Source: RYN-230 sp963793825 (GTDB lineage Bacteria > Actinomycetota > Actinomycetes > Streptosporangiales > Streptosporangiaceae). From it: a stretch of 64,000 nt of DNA. Numbering within the stretch: the first letter of the stretch is position 1; each line of letters begins with the position of its first letter. The position numbers were made by a program, and so were the translations under genes. Shown here piece by piece: positions 26,601 to 34,754 of this stretch. The DNA lies in the NCBI GenBank assembly GCA_963793825.1, contig CAWCBE010000002.1, positions 310,001 through 374,000 on the forward strand, written 5' to 3'. The notes beneath the pieces were generated by a model, which did no database searches, had not been told where the DNA came from, and saw only the letters and a list, made by a program, of their open reading frames with translations.

Positions 26601-27807
26601 GCACCGTCACCCAGACACCGCTTACCTCGGTGGCGATTATCGGCCTGGGGTATGTCGGCCTGCCGACGGCGCTGGCCCATCATGACCGGGCCAGCACGTC
26701 ATCCGAATCGCATCAGCCGTGACCGGCTCGACGTGATTGACTCCGGGAAAGCCGACCTGAATGATGCGGACAAAGCAACGCTGGCCGAGGCCCGCGCGGA
26801 CGACACATTCGAGATGTCCACCCAGCATGGAGACAGCGCAGGGACGCGGTGCTCCTGCGGGCGACCCCGTTAGCGAGGGCAGCGGGCGGATTGTCGCTCA
26901 AGGCGCCAGAGCAGGCCGTTACCTCCGCCCCGCCGGGGCAGACCGGATCCGGACGTCCACCACCCACGTCGGGACGACCAGTGAACTGCTCACCGAACCG
27001 CTGGAACGGCGGGGGCTGAACGTGGGCACCGATGTGTTCGTGGCGTTCAGCCCGGAACGTATTGACCCGGGCGAGCCCGTGCACCACCAGCGGATCACGC
27101 CCCGCGTGCCGGCGCACCTCGAACGCTGCACGGCCGGGCCGTGCGCGTACTCAGCCAGCGCACCTGCTCGGTTCACCCGGTCAGCTCGCCGGGGCGGCCG
27201 AGGCCACCAAGCTGTATGGGAACATCCAGCGCGCCGTCGGCCCCGCCCTGGCCAATGAGTCTCCGACAGCTGCCGGGCCTGGACCTCAACCCGATGGCAC
27301 CAGCGCGGCAGGGACCAAGCCGTACAGCTTCCTCGCGGCCGGCCCGGCCCGGGTGTCGGCGGCCACTGCATCCCGGTGGACCCGCACTACCTGCTGTGGC
27401 AGCTGCGCCAGCACGATCACGAGAGCCCGCTCATCGCGCAGGCCATGAAGCAGATCGACGCCCGGCCAGGTCAGGTCGTCACGCGGGCCAGGGAAGAGCG
27501 GGCAGCTGCGGGCCAAAAAGGTCAGCCCGGCCAGGGTCGCCTGCAAGCCGGGCGCCCAGGACTTCGCGAGTCACCGGCCATCCCGCTCACCGAGCAGCTG
27601 ACGGCCGCGGCGCTGAGGTCCGCGACCACGACCCCTGCCCGCATGGGGCTGTCCCGGCGCCCGGACCTGGCCAGCACGCCGGACCCGCAGGGGCAGGACT
27701 CCGACCTGGTCATCGTGCACACCGTGCACCCCGGCGTCCGTTACGGCTGGGTGAGCGCCTGCGCCCGGGTGCTGGACCCACCGGATCAGCGAGGGGGTGT
27801 ACCTGTG
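26597..27807 (+). pseudogene. UDP-sugar 6-dehydrogenase (UDP-glucose/UDP-ManNAc type), many frameshifts
   Basis: Opens with SVAIIGLGYVGLPTALA, the N-terminal NAD site. Pieces then follow in changing frames: SRDRLDVIDSGKADL, TSTTHVGTTSELLTEPLERRG, VAFSPERIDPG, EATKLYGNIQRAVGPALANE and GVGGHCIPVDPHYLLWQLR with the catalytic Cys, then ESPAIPLTEQLTAA and SDLVIVHTVHPG, to a TGA at 27805. Six or more shifts. It oxidises a UDP-hexose to the uronic acid, feeding the epimerase before it. The start overlaps the epimerase stop as ATGA. Confidence 0.75.
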
Positions 27808-27912
27808 AAGCCCGCCCGCGCGCTGCTCCGGGCCGGGGCACGCACGGGGATTCGCGTGCCGCGGCGCGGGACTCAGCTTGCCCGGGGCGGGCTCAGCTGG
27901 GCCGGGGCAGGC

Positions 27913-28929
27913 TCACGGGGCGGGCGGGCTGGCCGGCCCGGGGCCCGGCGCGGCGCCGAACACCCGGCTGGCCCGGACGTCGGTGTCGCTGATCTCCATC
28001 AGGTCGTCCCGGCCGATCCGGCCGCCCGCGGCGACCAGCCGGCGCGCCTGGCGCAGCCGCATCCGGTCGATGGCGTTGCGGATGCTGCGGGCATTGGAGA
28101 ACCGCGGCTGCTCCATGCGCAGCGCCACGTACTCCCGGAACGCCTGCTCCGCGGCGGGGGACAGGCGGTACTCCTCGCGGTCCAGCATCAGGTCCGCGAT
28201 CTGCATCAGCTCGTCCAGCGAGAAGTCGGGGAAGTCGATGTTGTGCGCGATCCGGGACGCCATCCCCGGGTTGGACCGGAAGAACACGTCCATCCGGTCC
28301 GCGTAGCCGGCCAGGATGACCACCAGGTCCTCCCGGTTGGCCTCCATGAACTGGAGCAGGATCTCGATGGCCTCCTGGCCGTAGTCCCGTTCGTTCTCCG
28401 GCCGGTACAGATAGTAGGCCTCGTCGATGAGCAGCACGCCGCCCATCGCCCGCTTGAGCACTTCCTTGGTCTTAGGCGCGGTGTGCCCCACATACTGGCC
28501 GACCAGGTCATCCCGGGTCACGCTGACCAGCTGGCCCTTGCGCAGGTAGCCAAGCTCGCGCAGCAGCGCGCCCATGTGCATGGCCACCGTGGTCTTCCCG
28601 GTGCCCGGGCTGCCGGTGAAGCACATGTGCAGGCTGGGCCGGGAGGAGTTCAGCCCGTAGCGCTGCCGCAGCCGGTCCACCAGCAGCAGCGCGGCGATCT
28701 CCCGGACCCGGGCCTTGACCGGGGCCAGCCCGATGAAGTCGGCGTCGAAGGCGTCCAGCATCTGCGAGATGCGCTGGGCCTGCTCTTCGCCAGACAGTTC
28801 CACGGTGGCGTCGGGCGCCAGCGGCTCGAGGCCCGCGGGCTCCGGTTCGCCGGTGCCGCCCGCCGCGGCCGCGCGGCCTGATCCCGGGCGGGGCATGCCG
28901 AAGCCGCGCGGCTCACCCCCGGTGCTCAT
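27913..28929 (-). CDS. cbbX: Red-type RuBisCO activase CbbX (AAA+)
   Basis: CbbX uses ATP to pull on the RuBisCO large-subunit C-terminus and free inhibited active sites; it occurs with red-type RuBisCO. The 338-residue protein has Walker A GSPGTGKTT (106-113), pore loop QYVGHTAPKT, Walker B VLLIDEAYYL (165-174) and sensor/Arg-finger segments NPGMASRIAHNI. A ~45-residue Gly/Pro/Ala-rich N-terminal extension precedes the AAA+ core. The ATG overlaps the cbbS stop, so the activase is coupled to its substrate's gene. It converges with the polysaccharide operon at ~27.8 kb. Confidence 0.95.
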   Translation of the reverse strand: MSTGGEPRGFGMPRPGSGRAAAAGGTGEPEPAGLEPLAPDATVELSGEEQAQRISQMLDAFDADFIGLAPVKARVREIAALLLVDRLRQRYGLNSSRPSLHMCFTGSPGTGKTTVAMHMGALLRELGYLRKGQLVSVTRDDLVGQYVGHTAPKTKEVLKRAMGGVLLIDEAYYLYRPENERDYGQEAIEILLQFMEANREDLVVILAGYADRMDVFFRSNPGMASRIAHNIDFPDFSLDELMQIADLMLDREEYRLSPAAEQAFREYVALRMEQPRFSNARSIRNAIDRMRLRQARRLVAAGGRIGRDDLMEISDTDVRASRVFGAAPGPGPASPPAP

Positions 28930-29369
28930 GCCCCCTGGCTGGGGCCGTTGCCGCCGTACCGCTCACCGGACGGCCGCTCGGCCGCGTAGGCGTGCAGCGT
29001 GTACCGGATCTGCCGGTCGCTGACCTCCTGCCGGTCCAGCCGGAAGCCGGGCTCGCGGCCGGGCCGGTTCACGATGAAGCTCAGCGCGGTGGTCTGCCGC
29101 CCCAGGCTCGCGTCGTAGGCCGACACCCGGATGTACTGCTCCGGGTAGGCATCCCGGCAGGCGCGGACCTCGTACATCCCGGCGGCGGCGTCGGAGATGC
29201 CGAACATCGGCAGCCCCCACATCTCCCACAGGACGTTGCGCGGGTGCGGGTCGTCGGTGAATTCCACCGCGACCGCCCAGCCCTGGTCCACCGCGTACTG
29301 GATCTGGGCCATGATCTCGTCGTCGGTCAGGTCGGGCAGGTAGGAGAAGGTGCCCTGGGTGATCCGCAT
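28926..29369 (-). CDS. cbbS: RuBisCO small subunit (red type)
   Basis: A 147-residue small subunit with TQGTFSYLPDLTDDEI at the N-terminus and the family core WEMWGLPMFG and YIRVSAYDASLGRQTTALSFIVNRP. The extra C-terminal ~35 residues match the beta-hairpin extension of red-type small subunits, consistent with CbbX beside it. It lies 10 bp after cbbL and overlaps cbbX. Confidence 0.95.
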   Translation of the reverse strand: MRITQGTFSYLPDLTDDEIMAQIQYAVDQGWAVAVEFTDDPHPRNVLWEMWGLPMFGISDAAAGMYEVRACRDAYPEQYIRVSAYDASLGRQTTALSFIVNRPGREPGFRLDRQEVSDRQIRYTLHAYAAERPSGERYGGNGPSQGA

Positions 29370-29379
29370 GCTGCGCTCC

Positions 29380-30816
29380 TCAGGAGGTCGGGGTGGCCAC
29401 GACGTCCGGCGTGTCGGTGGACTCGTAGTTGAAGGTGATGTCGCCCCAGGTGTCCAGCGCCGTCTGCAGCGGCTGGCATCCCTTGGCCGCCTCGGCCAGG
29501 ATCTGGTCGCCCTCGGCCACGAAATCGCGGCCCTCGTTGCGGGCCTTGATCATCACCTCGGCCGCGACCCGGTTGGCGGTGGCCCCGGCCGCGATGCCCA
29601 TCGGGTGGCCGATGGTGCCGCCGCCGAACTGGAGCACCACGTCCTCGCCCAGGTAGCCGAGCAGCTGGTGCATCTGGCCGGCGTGGATGCCGCCCGAGGC
29701 CACCGGCATGGTGCCCGGCATCGACCCCCAGTCCTGGTCGAAGTACAGCCCGTGGGCCAGGTTGGCCGGCACCTGGGCGCCGCGCAGCGTGTCGTAGTAG
29801 CCGCGGACCATGGACGGGTCGCCCTCCAGCTTGCCGACCACCGTGCCGGCGTGGATGTGATCCACCCCGATCAGCCGGCACCACTTGGAGATCACCCGGA
29901 AGCTCACCCCGTGCGACTTCTGCCGGGTGTAGGTGCCGTGGCCGGCCCGGTGCAGGTGCAGCAGGACCCCGTTGTTGCGCGCCCAGTGCGACATGGACTG
30001 CAGCGCGGTGTAGCCGACCGTGAGGTCGGCCATCACGATCACGCTGCCGAGTTCCTTGGCGAACTCGGCCCGCTCGTACATGCCCTCCATGGTCGCGGCG
30101 GTCACGTTCAGGTAGTGGCCCTTGATTTCGCCGGTCCGCTCCTCGGCCCGGTTGACCGCCTCCATCGTGAACAGGAACCGGTCCCGCCAGCGCATGAACG
30201 GCTGGGAGTTGATGTTCTCGTCGTCCTTGGTGAAGTCCAGCCCGCCGCGCAGCGCCTCGTAGACCACCCGCCCGTAGTTGCGCGCGGACAGCCCCAGCTT
30301 GGGCTTGGTCGTCGCGCCGAGCAGCGGGCGGCCGTACTTGTTCAGGTACTCGCGCTCCATCACGATCCCGTGCGCGGGTCCCTGGAACGTCTTGACGTAG
30401 GCCAGCGGGATCCGCATGTCCTCCAGGCGCAGCGCCTTCAGCGCCTTGAAGCCGAACACGTTGCCGATGATCGACGAGGTCAGGTTGGCGATCGAGCCTT
30501 CCTCGAACAGGTCGATGTCGTAGGCGATGTAGGCGATATACTCGCCCTCCCGGCCCGGCACCGGGTCAACCCGGTAGCACTTGGCCTGGTAATGCTCGTA
30601 GGCGGTGAGCCGGTCGGTCCACACCACGGTCCAGGTGGCGGTGGACGACTCGCCCGCCACCGCGGCGCCCGCCTCCTCAGGCGGCACCCCGGGCTGCGGC
30701 GAGATGCGGAACGCGGCCAGCACGTCGGTGTCCTTCGGCACGTAGTCCGGTTCCCAGAAGCCCATCTGCGCGTACGGGATCACGCCCGCGTTCCAGCGTT
30801 CCTGGCCTGCGGTCAT
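29380..30816 (-). CDS. cbbL: RuBisCO large subunit, red-type form I
   Basis: Fixes CO2 onto ribulose-1,5-bisphosphate. The 478-residue protein keeps all active-site elements: TTKPKLGLS (Lys171), the carbamylated lysine in GGLDFTKDDEN (Lys197, with Asp199 and Glu200 for Mg), the loop His in HLHRAGHGTYTRQKSHG, loop 6 GTVVGKLEGD and the phosphate site FGGGTIGHP. The HRAGH...TRQK and GVDHIHAGTVVG wording is that of the red branch (forms IC/ID and the actinobacterial IE). GGAGGGG lies 7 bp before the ATG. Expression is probably set by the CbbR gene just upstream on the same strand. Confidence 0.97.
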   Translation of the reverse strand: MTAGQERWNAGVIPYAQMGFWEPDYVPKDTDVLAAFRISPQPGVPPEEAGAAVAGESSTATWTVVWTDRLTAYEHYQAKCYRVDPVPGREGEYIAYIAYDIDLFEEGSIANLTSSIIGNVFGFKALKALRLEDMRIPLAYVKTFQGPAHGIVMEREYLNKYGRPLLGATTKPKLGLSARNYGRVVYEALRGGLDFTKDDENINSQPFMRWRDRFLFTMEAVNRAEERTGEIKGHYLNVTAATMEGMYERAEFAKELGSVIVMADLTVGYTALQSMSHWARNNGVLLHLHRAGHGTYTRQKSHGVSFRVISKWCRLIGVDHIHAGTVVGKLEGDPSMVRGYYDTLRGAQVPANLAHGLYFDQDWGSMPGTMPVASGGIHAGQMHQLLGYLGEDVVLQFGGGTIGHPMGIAAGATANRVAAEVMIKARNEGRDFVAEGDQILAEAAKGCQPLQTALDTWGDITFNYESTDTPDVVATPTS

Positions 30817-30913
30817 TAGTACCCCTCCGGGTTTGGGTGGCGGTGTGCCTGCCCTTTAACCTTGACAGGCGTATCACCAAGTGTCTATTGAGAGTTTCCC
30901 GTTAACCATCAAC
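30817..30913 (-). promoter_or_regulatory. cbbL promoter region with candidate CbbR sites
   Basis: The 97 bp between cbbR and cbbL are AT-rich for this window. TTAA-8 nt-TTAA near the cbbR stop has the T-N-A spaced symmetry of LysR sites. ATTGAGAGTTTC at 30887-30898 matches, in opposite orientation, a 12-mer ahead of cbbR. A TTGGTG/TAAAGG pair 16 bp apart is a weak -35/-10 candidate on the minus strand. Confidence 0.5.
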
Positions 30914-31906
30914 TTAAGACTTAACTGTAGGCGGCTGGAAATTGCCGTGGCCGAGCACGTAGGCCAGCAGCCGGGCCGCGGCGGGCGGCAGCGGGCCCGG
31001 CTGGGCCACCAGGTACCAGTCCCGGTGCAGCGGGGTGCCCGGCACCGGGAGCACGGTGAGCTGCCCGGCATCCAGTTCCGCCGCTACCGCTTCCCGCGAG
31101 ATGAGCGTCACGCCCAGCCCCACGCGGGCCGATTCCTTGATCGCCCCATTCGAGCCGACCATCAGCGTGAGCGGTGCGATGTCCAGCTCGGTGAGCAGCG
31201 CGTCGGTGCTGGCCCGGGTGCCCGAGCCTGGCTCGCGCAGCAGCCAGGCCTGCCGGGCCAGCCAGGCCAGCAAGCTGTCTGCACTGGCCTGGGGGCCGCT
31301 GCGGCGGGGTGCCGGGCCGGGATGTGCCGCCGGCTCGCTGCCCTGGGGTGCGACGCCGGGGGGTTCCGGGGGGCCCTCCCTCCGGGTCAGCAGGGGCGCG
31401 GCCACCACGACCAGCTGGTGCGGCCGGACCGCGAGCACCTGGACATCCCAGCCCGGCTCGGGGCGGCCGCCCACCACCAGGTCCACCTGGTGCCGGTCGA
31501 GCAGGGCCCGGACCCGGTCCCGGTTGCCCGCCTCCAGCCGGATGCCCAGCGCGGGATAACGCTCATGAAAGCCGCTCAACAGCCCGGGCAGGATCTGCTC
31601 GGCCGCGGTGGTGACCGCGGCGACCCGCAGCTCACCCCGTTCCGGGTCGGCGGCGGCCATCGCGGCCAGCCCGGCCTCGTCCAGCAGGCCGAGAATGCGC
31701 CGCACGTACCCGACGTAGGCCTGGCCCGCGCCGGTCAGCCGCAGCCCGCGGCCGTCCGGGGCGAGCAGCGTGACGCCCAGCGACTTCTGCAGCGCCGACA
31801 GCGAGGCCGACACGGCCGCCTGGGTGACCACGAGCTCCTGGGCGGCCGCCCGCACCGAGCCGTGCTCGGCCACCGCGAGGAACGTCCGCAGCTGGTTCAG
31901 TGTCAT
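30914..31906 (-). CDS. cbbR: LysR-family regulator, probable CbbR
   Basis: A 330-residue LysR protein. The N-terminal winged helix (MTLNQLRTFLAVAEHGSVRA, with TQAAVSASLSALQ) is followed by a periplasmic-binding-like effector domain from about residue 92. A ~30-residue Pro/Gly/Arg-rich insertion near residue 180 is unusual for the family and may be a loop. It stands directly ahead of cbbL on the same strand instead of divergently as in many proteobacteria. Relatives sense RuBP or NADPH. The assignment to cbb control is by position. Confidence 0.85.
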   Translation of the reverse strand: MTLNQLRTFLAVAEHGSVRAAAQELVVTQAAVSASLSALQKSLGVTLLAPDGRGLRLTGAGQAYVGYVRRILGLLDEAGLAAMAAADPERGELRVAAVTTAAEQILPGLLSGFHERYPALGIRLEAGNRDRVRALLDRHQVDLVVGGRPEPGWDVQVLAVRPHQLVVVAAPLLTRREGPPEPPGVAPQGSEPAAHPGPAPRRSGPQASADSLLAWLARQAWLLREPGSGTRASTDALLTELDIAPLTLMVGSNGAIKESARVGLGVTLISREAVAAELDAGQLTVLPVPGTPLHRDWYLVAQPGPLPPAAARLLAYVLGHGNFQPPTVKS

Positions 31907-31964
31907 GGGCGCGACTGGTCTTCGTTAAGCAGAAATATTCATTTCGGTAGATACTCTCAATATT
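31907..31964. promoter_or_regulatory. Divergent promoter between cbbR and the acVLRF1 gene
   Basis: 58 AT-rich bp. ATTGAGAGTATC (minus strand, 31950-31961) matches the cbbL-side 12-mer with one difference. It lies 3 bp before the rightward ATG, so a rightward transcript would be nearly leaderless, and a bound regulator would block it. Confidence 0.5.
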
Positions 31965-32675
31965 ATGCCTAACGATGGGCCGCGCTGGATCGAGGTGAGC
32001 CCGGAGCGCTTCCCCGGCTGGATCGCCGGCTTCGCCGAGCGGCATGGCCCGCTCATGGCCGAGCCGGGTCCCGAGGCCGTCGTGTTCCGGGCGGCCGACG
32101 GGGCGGAGGCCCGCTGCCATCCGCCGTTCCCGCCGCTGGCCGCGCCGGCCGGCGACGCGCCGCCCGGCACCGCGCGGGCCGCGGCGGAGCAGTCCCGGGC
32201 CATCGCGCGGCACGCGGCCGCAGACCGGGCTGTCGGCGTCCTGCTGGTCCGGCTGGGCGGGTACGCCGCCGGGGTCTTCACCGGGTCGCCGCCCCGGCTG
32301 GCCGCGTCCAAGGTCGGGTCCCGGCTGGTGCACGGGCGCAGCGCGGCCGGCGGCCAGTCCCAGCAGCGCTTCGCCCGGCGCCGGGAGAAGCAGGCCGCCG
32401 AGGCGCTGGGCGCGGCGGCGGACACCGCGGCCCGGGTCTTCGGCGGCTACCCGGGGGCGCTGGACGCGGTCGTGCTGGGCGGGGACCGGCGGGCCGTCGC
32501 CGGGCTGCGCGACGACCCGCGGCTGGCCGGCTACTTCGGCCTCGCGGCCGACCGGTTCCTGACCGTGCCCGATCCCCGGCTGCGCGTGCTGCAGGACAGC
32601 CCGCGGCTGTTCCGCGCCATCCGCGTCCAGCTCACCGGGCCACCGGGAGGACCCGGGCCGCCGGATAAGCGGTAG
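31965..32675 (+). CDS. acVLRF1-type peptidyl-tRNA hydrolase (ribosome rescue)
   Basis: A 236-residue member of the Vms1/eRF1-like release factor group found in actinobacteria. The diagnostic GGQSQQRFARRR (129-140) carries the catalytic Gln that releases nascent chains from stalled ribosomes or from large subunits. Upstream VGSRLVHGRSA and downstream FGGYPGALDAVVLGGD fit the family. It is divergent from cbbR with only 58 bp between; no functional tie to carbon fixation is known. A ribosome-associated ABC-F gene follows. Confidence 0.85.
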   Translation: MPNDGPRWIEVSPERFPGWIAGFAERHGPLMAEPGPEAVVFRAADGAEARCHPPFPPLAAPAGDAPPGTARAAAEQSRAIARHAAADRAVGVLLVRLGGYAAGVFTGSPPRLAASKVGSRLVHGRSAAGGQSQQRFARRREKQAAEALGAAADTAARVFGGYPGALDAVVLGGDRRAVAGLRDDPRLAGYFGLAADRFLTVPDPRLRVLQDSPRLFRAIRVQLTGPPGGPGPPDKR

Positions 32676-32769
32676 GGCAGCCCGGCCGGGGTTAGGTACC
32701 CTGGTAGGTGGGCCGCGGCCGTGCCGCTTATTCCTTGAAGTGCCTTTCCCCCTGTCTGGAGTGTTTCTG

Positions 32770-34368
32770 GTGATCGCCGCGACCGGCCTGGAACTGCGCG
32801 CGGGCGCGCAGCTGCTGCTGGCGGACACGAGTTTCCAGATCACCCCGGGCGACAAGATCGGGCTGGTGGGGCGGAACGGCGCGGGCAAGACCACGCTGGC
32901 CCGGGTGCTGGCCGGCGAGGCCCAGCCGGCCGCCGGGACGGTGCGGCGGGGCTCCAGCATCGGTTACCTGCCGCAGGACACCCGGGCGGGTGACCTGGAG
33001 GGGCTGGCCCTGGACCGGGTGCTGTCCGGCCGCGGGCTGGACGAGCTCCGCTCCGCGATGCGCACCGCCGAGCAGCAGATGTCCGACGGGGCCGGCGCCC
33101 GCCGGGACGCCGCGGTGCGCCGGTACGGCCAGCTGGAGGAGCGGCTGTCCCTGCTGGGCGGGTACGCGGCCGAGGCGGAGGCCGCCTCGATCGCGTCCAG
33201 CCTGGGCCTGCCGGACCGGGTGCTCGCGCAGCCGCTGGCCACCCTGTCCGGCGGCCAGCGGCGGCGGGTAGAGCTGGCCCGGATCCTGTTCTCCGACGCC
33301 GAGGTCCTGCTGCTCGACGAGCCCACCAACCACCTGGACGCTGACTCGGTGTCCTGGCTGCGCGACCACCTGCGGTCGTTCCGCGGCGCGGTGGTCATGA
33401 TCAGCCACGACACCGGGCTGCTCGACGCGGTGGTCGGCAAGGTGTTCCACCTCGATGCGGACACCCAGCAGCTGGACATCTACAACGTGGGCTGGCAGGC
33501 CTACCTGCAGCAGCGCGAGACGGACGCCCGGCGCCGGCACCGGGAGAACGCCAACGCGACGCGCCAGGCGGCCGCCCTGCAGGCCCAGGCGGACAAGATG
33601 CGGGCCAAGGCGACCAAGGCCCGGGCGGCCCAGGGCATGCAGCGGCGGGCCGACCGGCTGCTGTCCGGCCTGGCCGCCGAGCGCGGCCCGCAGCGGGTGG
33701 CGCGGCTGCGCTTCCCCGACCCCGCGCCCTGCGGGCGCACCCCGCTGACCGCGTCCGGGCTGTCCAAGTCCTACGGCTCGCTCGAGGTGTTCACCGACGT
33801 GGACGTGGCGGTGGACCGGGGCAGCCGGATCGTCATCCTGGGCCTGAACGGGGCGGGCAAGACGACGCTGCTGCGGCTGCTGGCCGGTGTCGAGAAACCG
33901 GACACCGGCCAGGTCAGCCAGGGCCACGGGCTGCGCCTGGGCTACTACGCCCAGGAGCACGAGACCCTGGACGGCCAGGCGACCGTGCTGGAGAACATGC
34001 GCACCGCGGCGCCGCACCTGCTGGATGCCGAGCAGCGGCGCATCCTCGGCTCGTTCCTGTTCTCCGGCGACGCGGCGGACAAGCCCGCCGCGGTGCTGTC
34101 CGGCGGTGAGAAGACCCGGCTCGCGCTCGCGCTGCTGGTCGTCTCGGGTGCGAACGTGCTGCTGCTGGACGAGCCGACCAACAACCTGGACCCGGCCAGC
34201 CGCGAGGAGATCCTGGCCGCGCTGCGCCGCTACGCCGGGGCGATCGTGCTGGTCACCCACGATGAGGGGGCGGTCGCCGCGCTGGCCCCGGAACGCGTCA
34301 TCCTGCTCCCCGACGGGGTCGAGGACACCTGGAACGAGGGCCTGGCCGAGCTGGTGGCCCTGGCGTGA
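32770..34368 (+). CDS. ABC-F family ATPase (ribosome-associated)
   Basis: A soluble protein of 532 residues with two ABC domains and no membrane part. It has Walker A motifs GRNGAGKTT and GLNGAGKTT, signatures LSGGQRRRVELA and LSGGEKTRLALA, and Walker B LLLDEPTNHLDAD and LLLDEPTNNLDP. The charged inter-domain linker (~255-310, rich in Arg and Lys) is the part that reaches the ribosomal P-site region in this family. Members relieve ribosome stalling or antibiotic block. GTG at 32770 gives the family-typical start IAATGLELRAG; earlier in-frame GTG codons exist. Confidence 0.92.
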   Translation: MIAATGLELRAGAQLLLADTSFQITPGDKIGLVGRNGAGKTTLARVLAGEAQPAAGTVRRGSSIGYLPQDTRAGDLEGLALDRVLSGRGLDELRSAMRTAEQQMSDGAGARRDAAVRRYGQLEERLSLLGGYAAEAEAASIASSLGLPDRVLAQPLATLSGGQRRRVELARILFSDAEVLLLDEPTNHLDADSVSWLRDHLRSFRGAVVMISHDTGLLDAVVGKVFHLDADTQQLDIYNVGWQAYLQQRETDARRRHRENANATRQAAALQAQADKMRAKATKARAAQGMQRRADRLLSGLAAERGPQRVARLRFPDPAPCGRTPLTASGLSKSYGSLEVFTDVDVAVDRGSRIVILGLNGAGKTTLLRLLAGVEKPDTGQVSQGHGLRLGYYAQEHETLDGQATVLENMRTAAPHLLDAEQRRILGSFLFSGDAADKPAAVLSGGEKTRLALALLVVSGANVLLLDEPTNNLDPASREEILAALRRYAGAIVLVTHDEGAVAALAPERVILLPDGVEDTWNEGLAELVALA

Positions 34369-34395
34369 CCGGCAACCGGGGAATGGGCGAAAAAG

Positions 34396-34407
34396 AAGTG
34401 ATCACTT
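34396..34407. promoter_or_regulatory. 12-bp palindrome upstream of the small HTH gene
   Basis: AAGTGATCACTT is perfectly self-complementary and lies ~90 bp before the start of the small helix-turn-helix gene, in an intergenic stretch of 128 bp. A site for that protein or another dimeric regulator is possible; nothing further supports it. Confidence 0.4.
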
Positions 34408-34496
34408 ACCTGGATGTAGGTAGCCGATCCGGTCCCGATGCGTGATCATGGCGGGAGACGTAACGCAGCGGTCACTTTAGTTCACGGGAGGTACGC

Positions 34497-34718
34497 GTGA
34501 CCGAGACCCTCAAGAAAGGCACCCGGGTGACCGGTGCCGACCGCACCAAGCTGGCGTCTGACCTCAAGAAGCGATACGACGCGGGGGAGAGCATCCGGTC
34601 GCTCGCCGCCTCCACCGGCCGGTCCTACGGGTTCGTGCACCGCATCCTGTCCGAGAACGGCGTCTCGCTGCGCGGCCGCGGCGGCGCGACCCGGGGCAAG
34701 GCCCGGGCCAAGCGCTGA
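34497..34718 (+). CDS. Small helix-turn-helix protein
   Basis: A 73-residue basic protein consisting of little more than one helix-turn-helix: LKKRYDAGESIRSLAASTGRS then FVHRILSENGVSLRGRGG, and a Lys/Arg tail. Proteins of this size and sequence are widespread in actinomycetes and presumed nucleoid or regulatory factors; function is not established. The GTG start has GGGAGG 5 bp upstream. A 14-bp duplication begins at its stop codon. Confidence 0.85.
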   Translation: MTETLKKGTRVTGADRTKLASDLKKRYDAGESIRSLAASTGRSYGFVHRILSENGVSLRGRGGATRGKARAKR

Positions 34719-34741
34719 GGGCCGGACGCTGAGGGCCGGAC
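34714..34741. repeat. 14-bp tandem duplication at the HTH stop codon
   Basis: Two adjacent copies of GCTGAGGGCCGGAC; the first contains the gene's TGA. Like the repeats at 1116 and 7826, it copies a gene boundary. Confidence 0.85.
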
Positions 34742-34754
34742 GCCGGGGGAGAGC

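Noticed and set aside
27141..28881. Plus-strand frames running from the UDP-sugar dehydrogenase into the cbbX region
   Set aside because: Beyond 27807 they are antisense to cbbX and lack any motif.
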